5,374 nucleotides of DNA from JAAZPG01 sp012797375 (GTDB lineage: Bacteria; Acidobacteriota; Aminicenantia; Aminicenantales; UBA4085), in contig CALMMC010000079.1 of assembly GCA_937868205.1 (NCBI GenBank), positions 1 through 5,374 on the forward strand. The letters run 5' to 3'. The notes below the pieces were generated by a model. It ran no database searches. It saw only the letters and a program-made list of their open reading frames with translations, and was not told the DNA's origin. Shown here one piece after another: positions 5,152 to 5,374 of the stretch. The position numbers were made by a program, and so were the translations under genes. Numbering within the stretch: the first letter of the stretch is position 1; each line of letters opens with the position of its first letter.

Positions 5152-5221
5152 CTGTCTCTTATACACATCTGACGCTGCCGACGATCTACTCTGTGTAGAG
5201 CTCGGTGGTCGCCGTAACATT
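5152..5221 (-). other. Illumina Nextera P5/Read 1 adapter, inverted copy (contamination)
   Basis: Reading 5' to 3' on the plus strand: mosaic end CTGTCTCTTATACACATCT (5152-5170), linker complement GACGCTGCCGACGA (5171-5184), index complement TCTACTCT (5185-5192; AGAGTAGA, which is the Nextera i5 index S504), and the P5 complement (5193-5221) with mismatches at 5200 and 5217. The left index AGCGGAGA differs from AGAGTAGA by one A-to-C and one T-to-G change, so both ends probably come from one sample. Confidence 0.98.
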
Positions 5222-5374
5222 TAAAACACAAAATCTAATGCACGCAACATCCGTGACCAACGTACCAATGAACCACAAATATTAAGCAACCACATAACAC
5301 CACCATACTCGACGTCCAGTATCTAACTAACCTAGAGAGGCTGAACGATAAGTTGTCCGACAGCGCATGACTCA
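5222..5374. other. Non-genomic read-off noise outside the right adapter
   Basis: This begins TTTAAAACACAAAATC directly after the P5 end, then becomes CA-rich, G-poor sequence with no codon structure, gene or repeat. As on the left, an A-rich start followed by noise is what Illumina reads give after passing the end of the fragment. It is unlike the GC-rich insert and should be removed. Confidence 0.75.

Noticed and set aside
4087..5172. 361-codon open frame on the plus strand opposite hypF
   Set aside because: It is antisense to clear HypF motifs, has no homology-like features, runs into the adapter at its end (LSLIHI), and is expected in GC-rich DNA.
1..5374. CRISPR arrays, tRNA or rRNA genes, riboswitches, or a new defence system
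   Set aside because: No direct repeat array, cloverleaf, rRNA segment or toxin/nuclease-like gene was seen on either strand.

Overview
The window is one piece of genomic DNA (about 147-5151) with Illumina Nextera adapter sequence at both ends and unmappable noise outside the adapters. Left: P5 oligo 77-105, 8-base index 106-113, Read 1 linker and Tn5 mosaic end 114-146. Right: the same elements inverted at 5152-5221. Bases 1-76 and 5222-5374 begin A-rich when read outward from the adapters and then lose all structure, as expected of reads that ran off the end of short library fragments. The biological content is therefore 5,005 bp, and both outermost genes are cut by the contig ends rather than by any biological event.

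The insert is GC-rich with high coding density and bacterial signals: Shine-Dalgarno sites, a sigma70-type promoter and an intrinsic terminator. Nothing in it fixes the taxon. An Alvin-type 2[4Fe-4S] ferredoxin plus the hydrogenase maturation protein HypF suggest an anaerobic or facultative bacterium with [NiFe] hydrogenase. The general style would suit an uncultured environmental lineage such as Acidobacteriota or Aminicenantes, but that is only an impression.

Layout, left to right. (1) C-terminal part of a flavodoxin-fold, WrbA-like protein, + strand. (2) A single-pass membrane protein with a YfgM-like TPR periplasmic region, + strand, best start at 557. (3) A sigma70-like promoter inside the last codons of gene 2, driving an 81-residue ferredoxin that ends at a strong intrinsic terminator. 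(4) An M50/S2P intramembrane metalloprotease of EGY type, starting 9 bases after the terminator T-tract. (5) A 205-bp AT-rich stretch holding an inverted repeat and four DnaA-box-like 9-mers. (6) A zinc-ribbon membrane protein of unknown function, + strand, best start at 2796. (7) hypF on the minus strand, convergent with gene 6 and overlapping its 3' end by 17 bp, lacking its N-terminal third at the contig edge.

The genes do not form one obvious pathway. Redox/iron-sulfur functions (flavodoxin, ferredoxin, HypF) are mixed with envelope functions (TPR protein, site-2 protease, zinc-ribbon membrane protein). I see no CRISPR array, tRNA, rRNA, insertion sequence or defence system. The points most worth a second look are the AT-rich region with DnaA-like boxes, the zinc-ribbon membrane protein, the terminator set against the protease start, and the adapter contamination that creates false protein ends.
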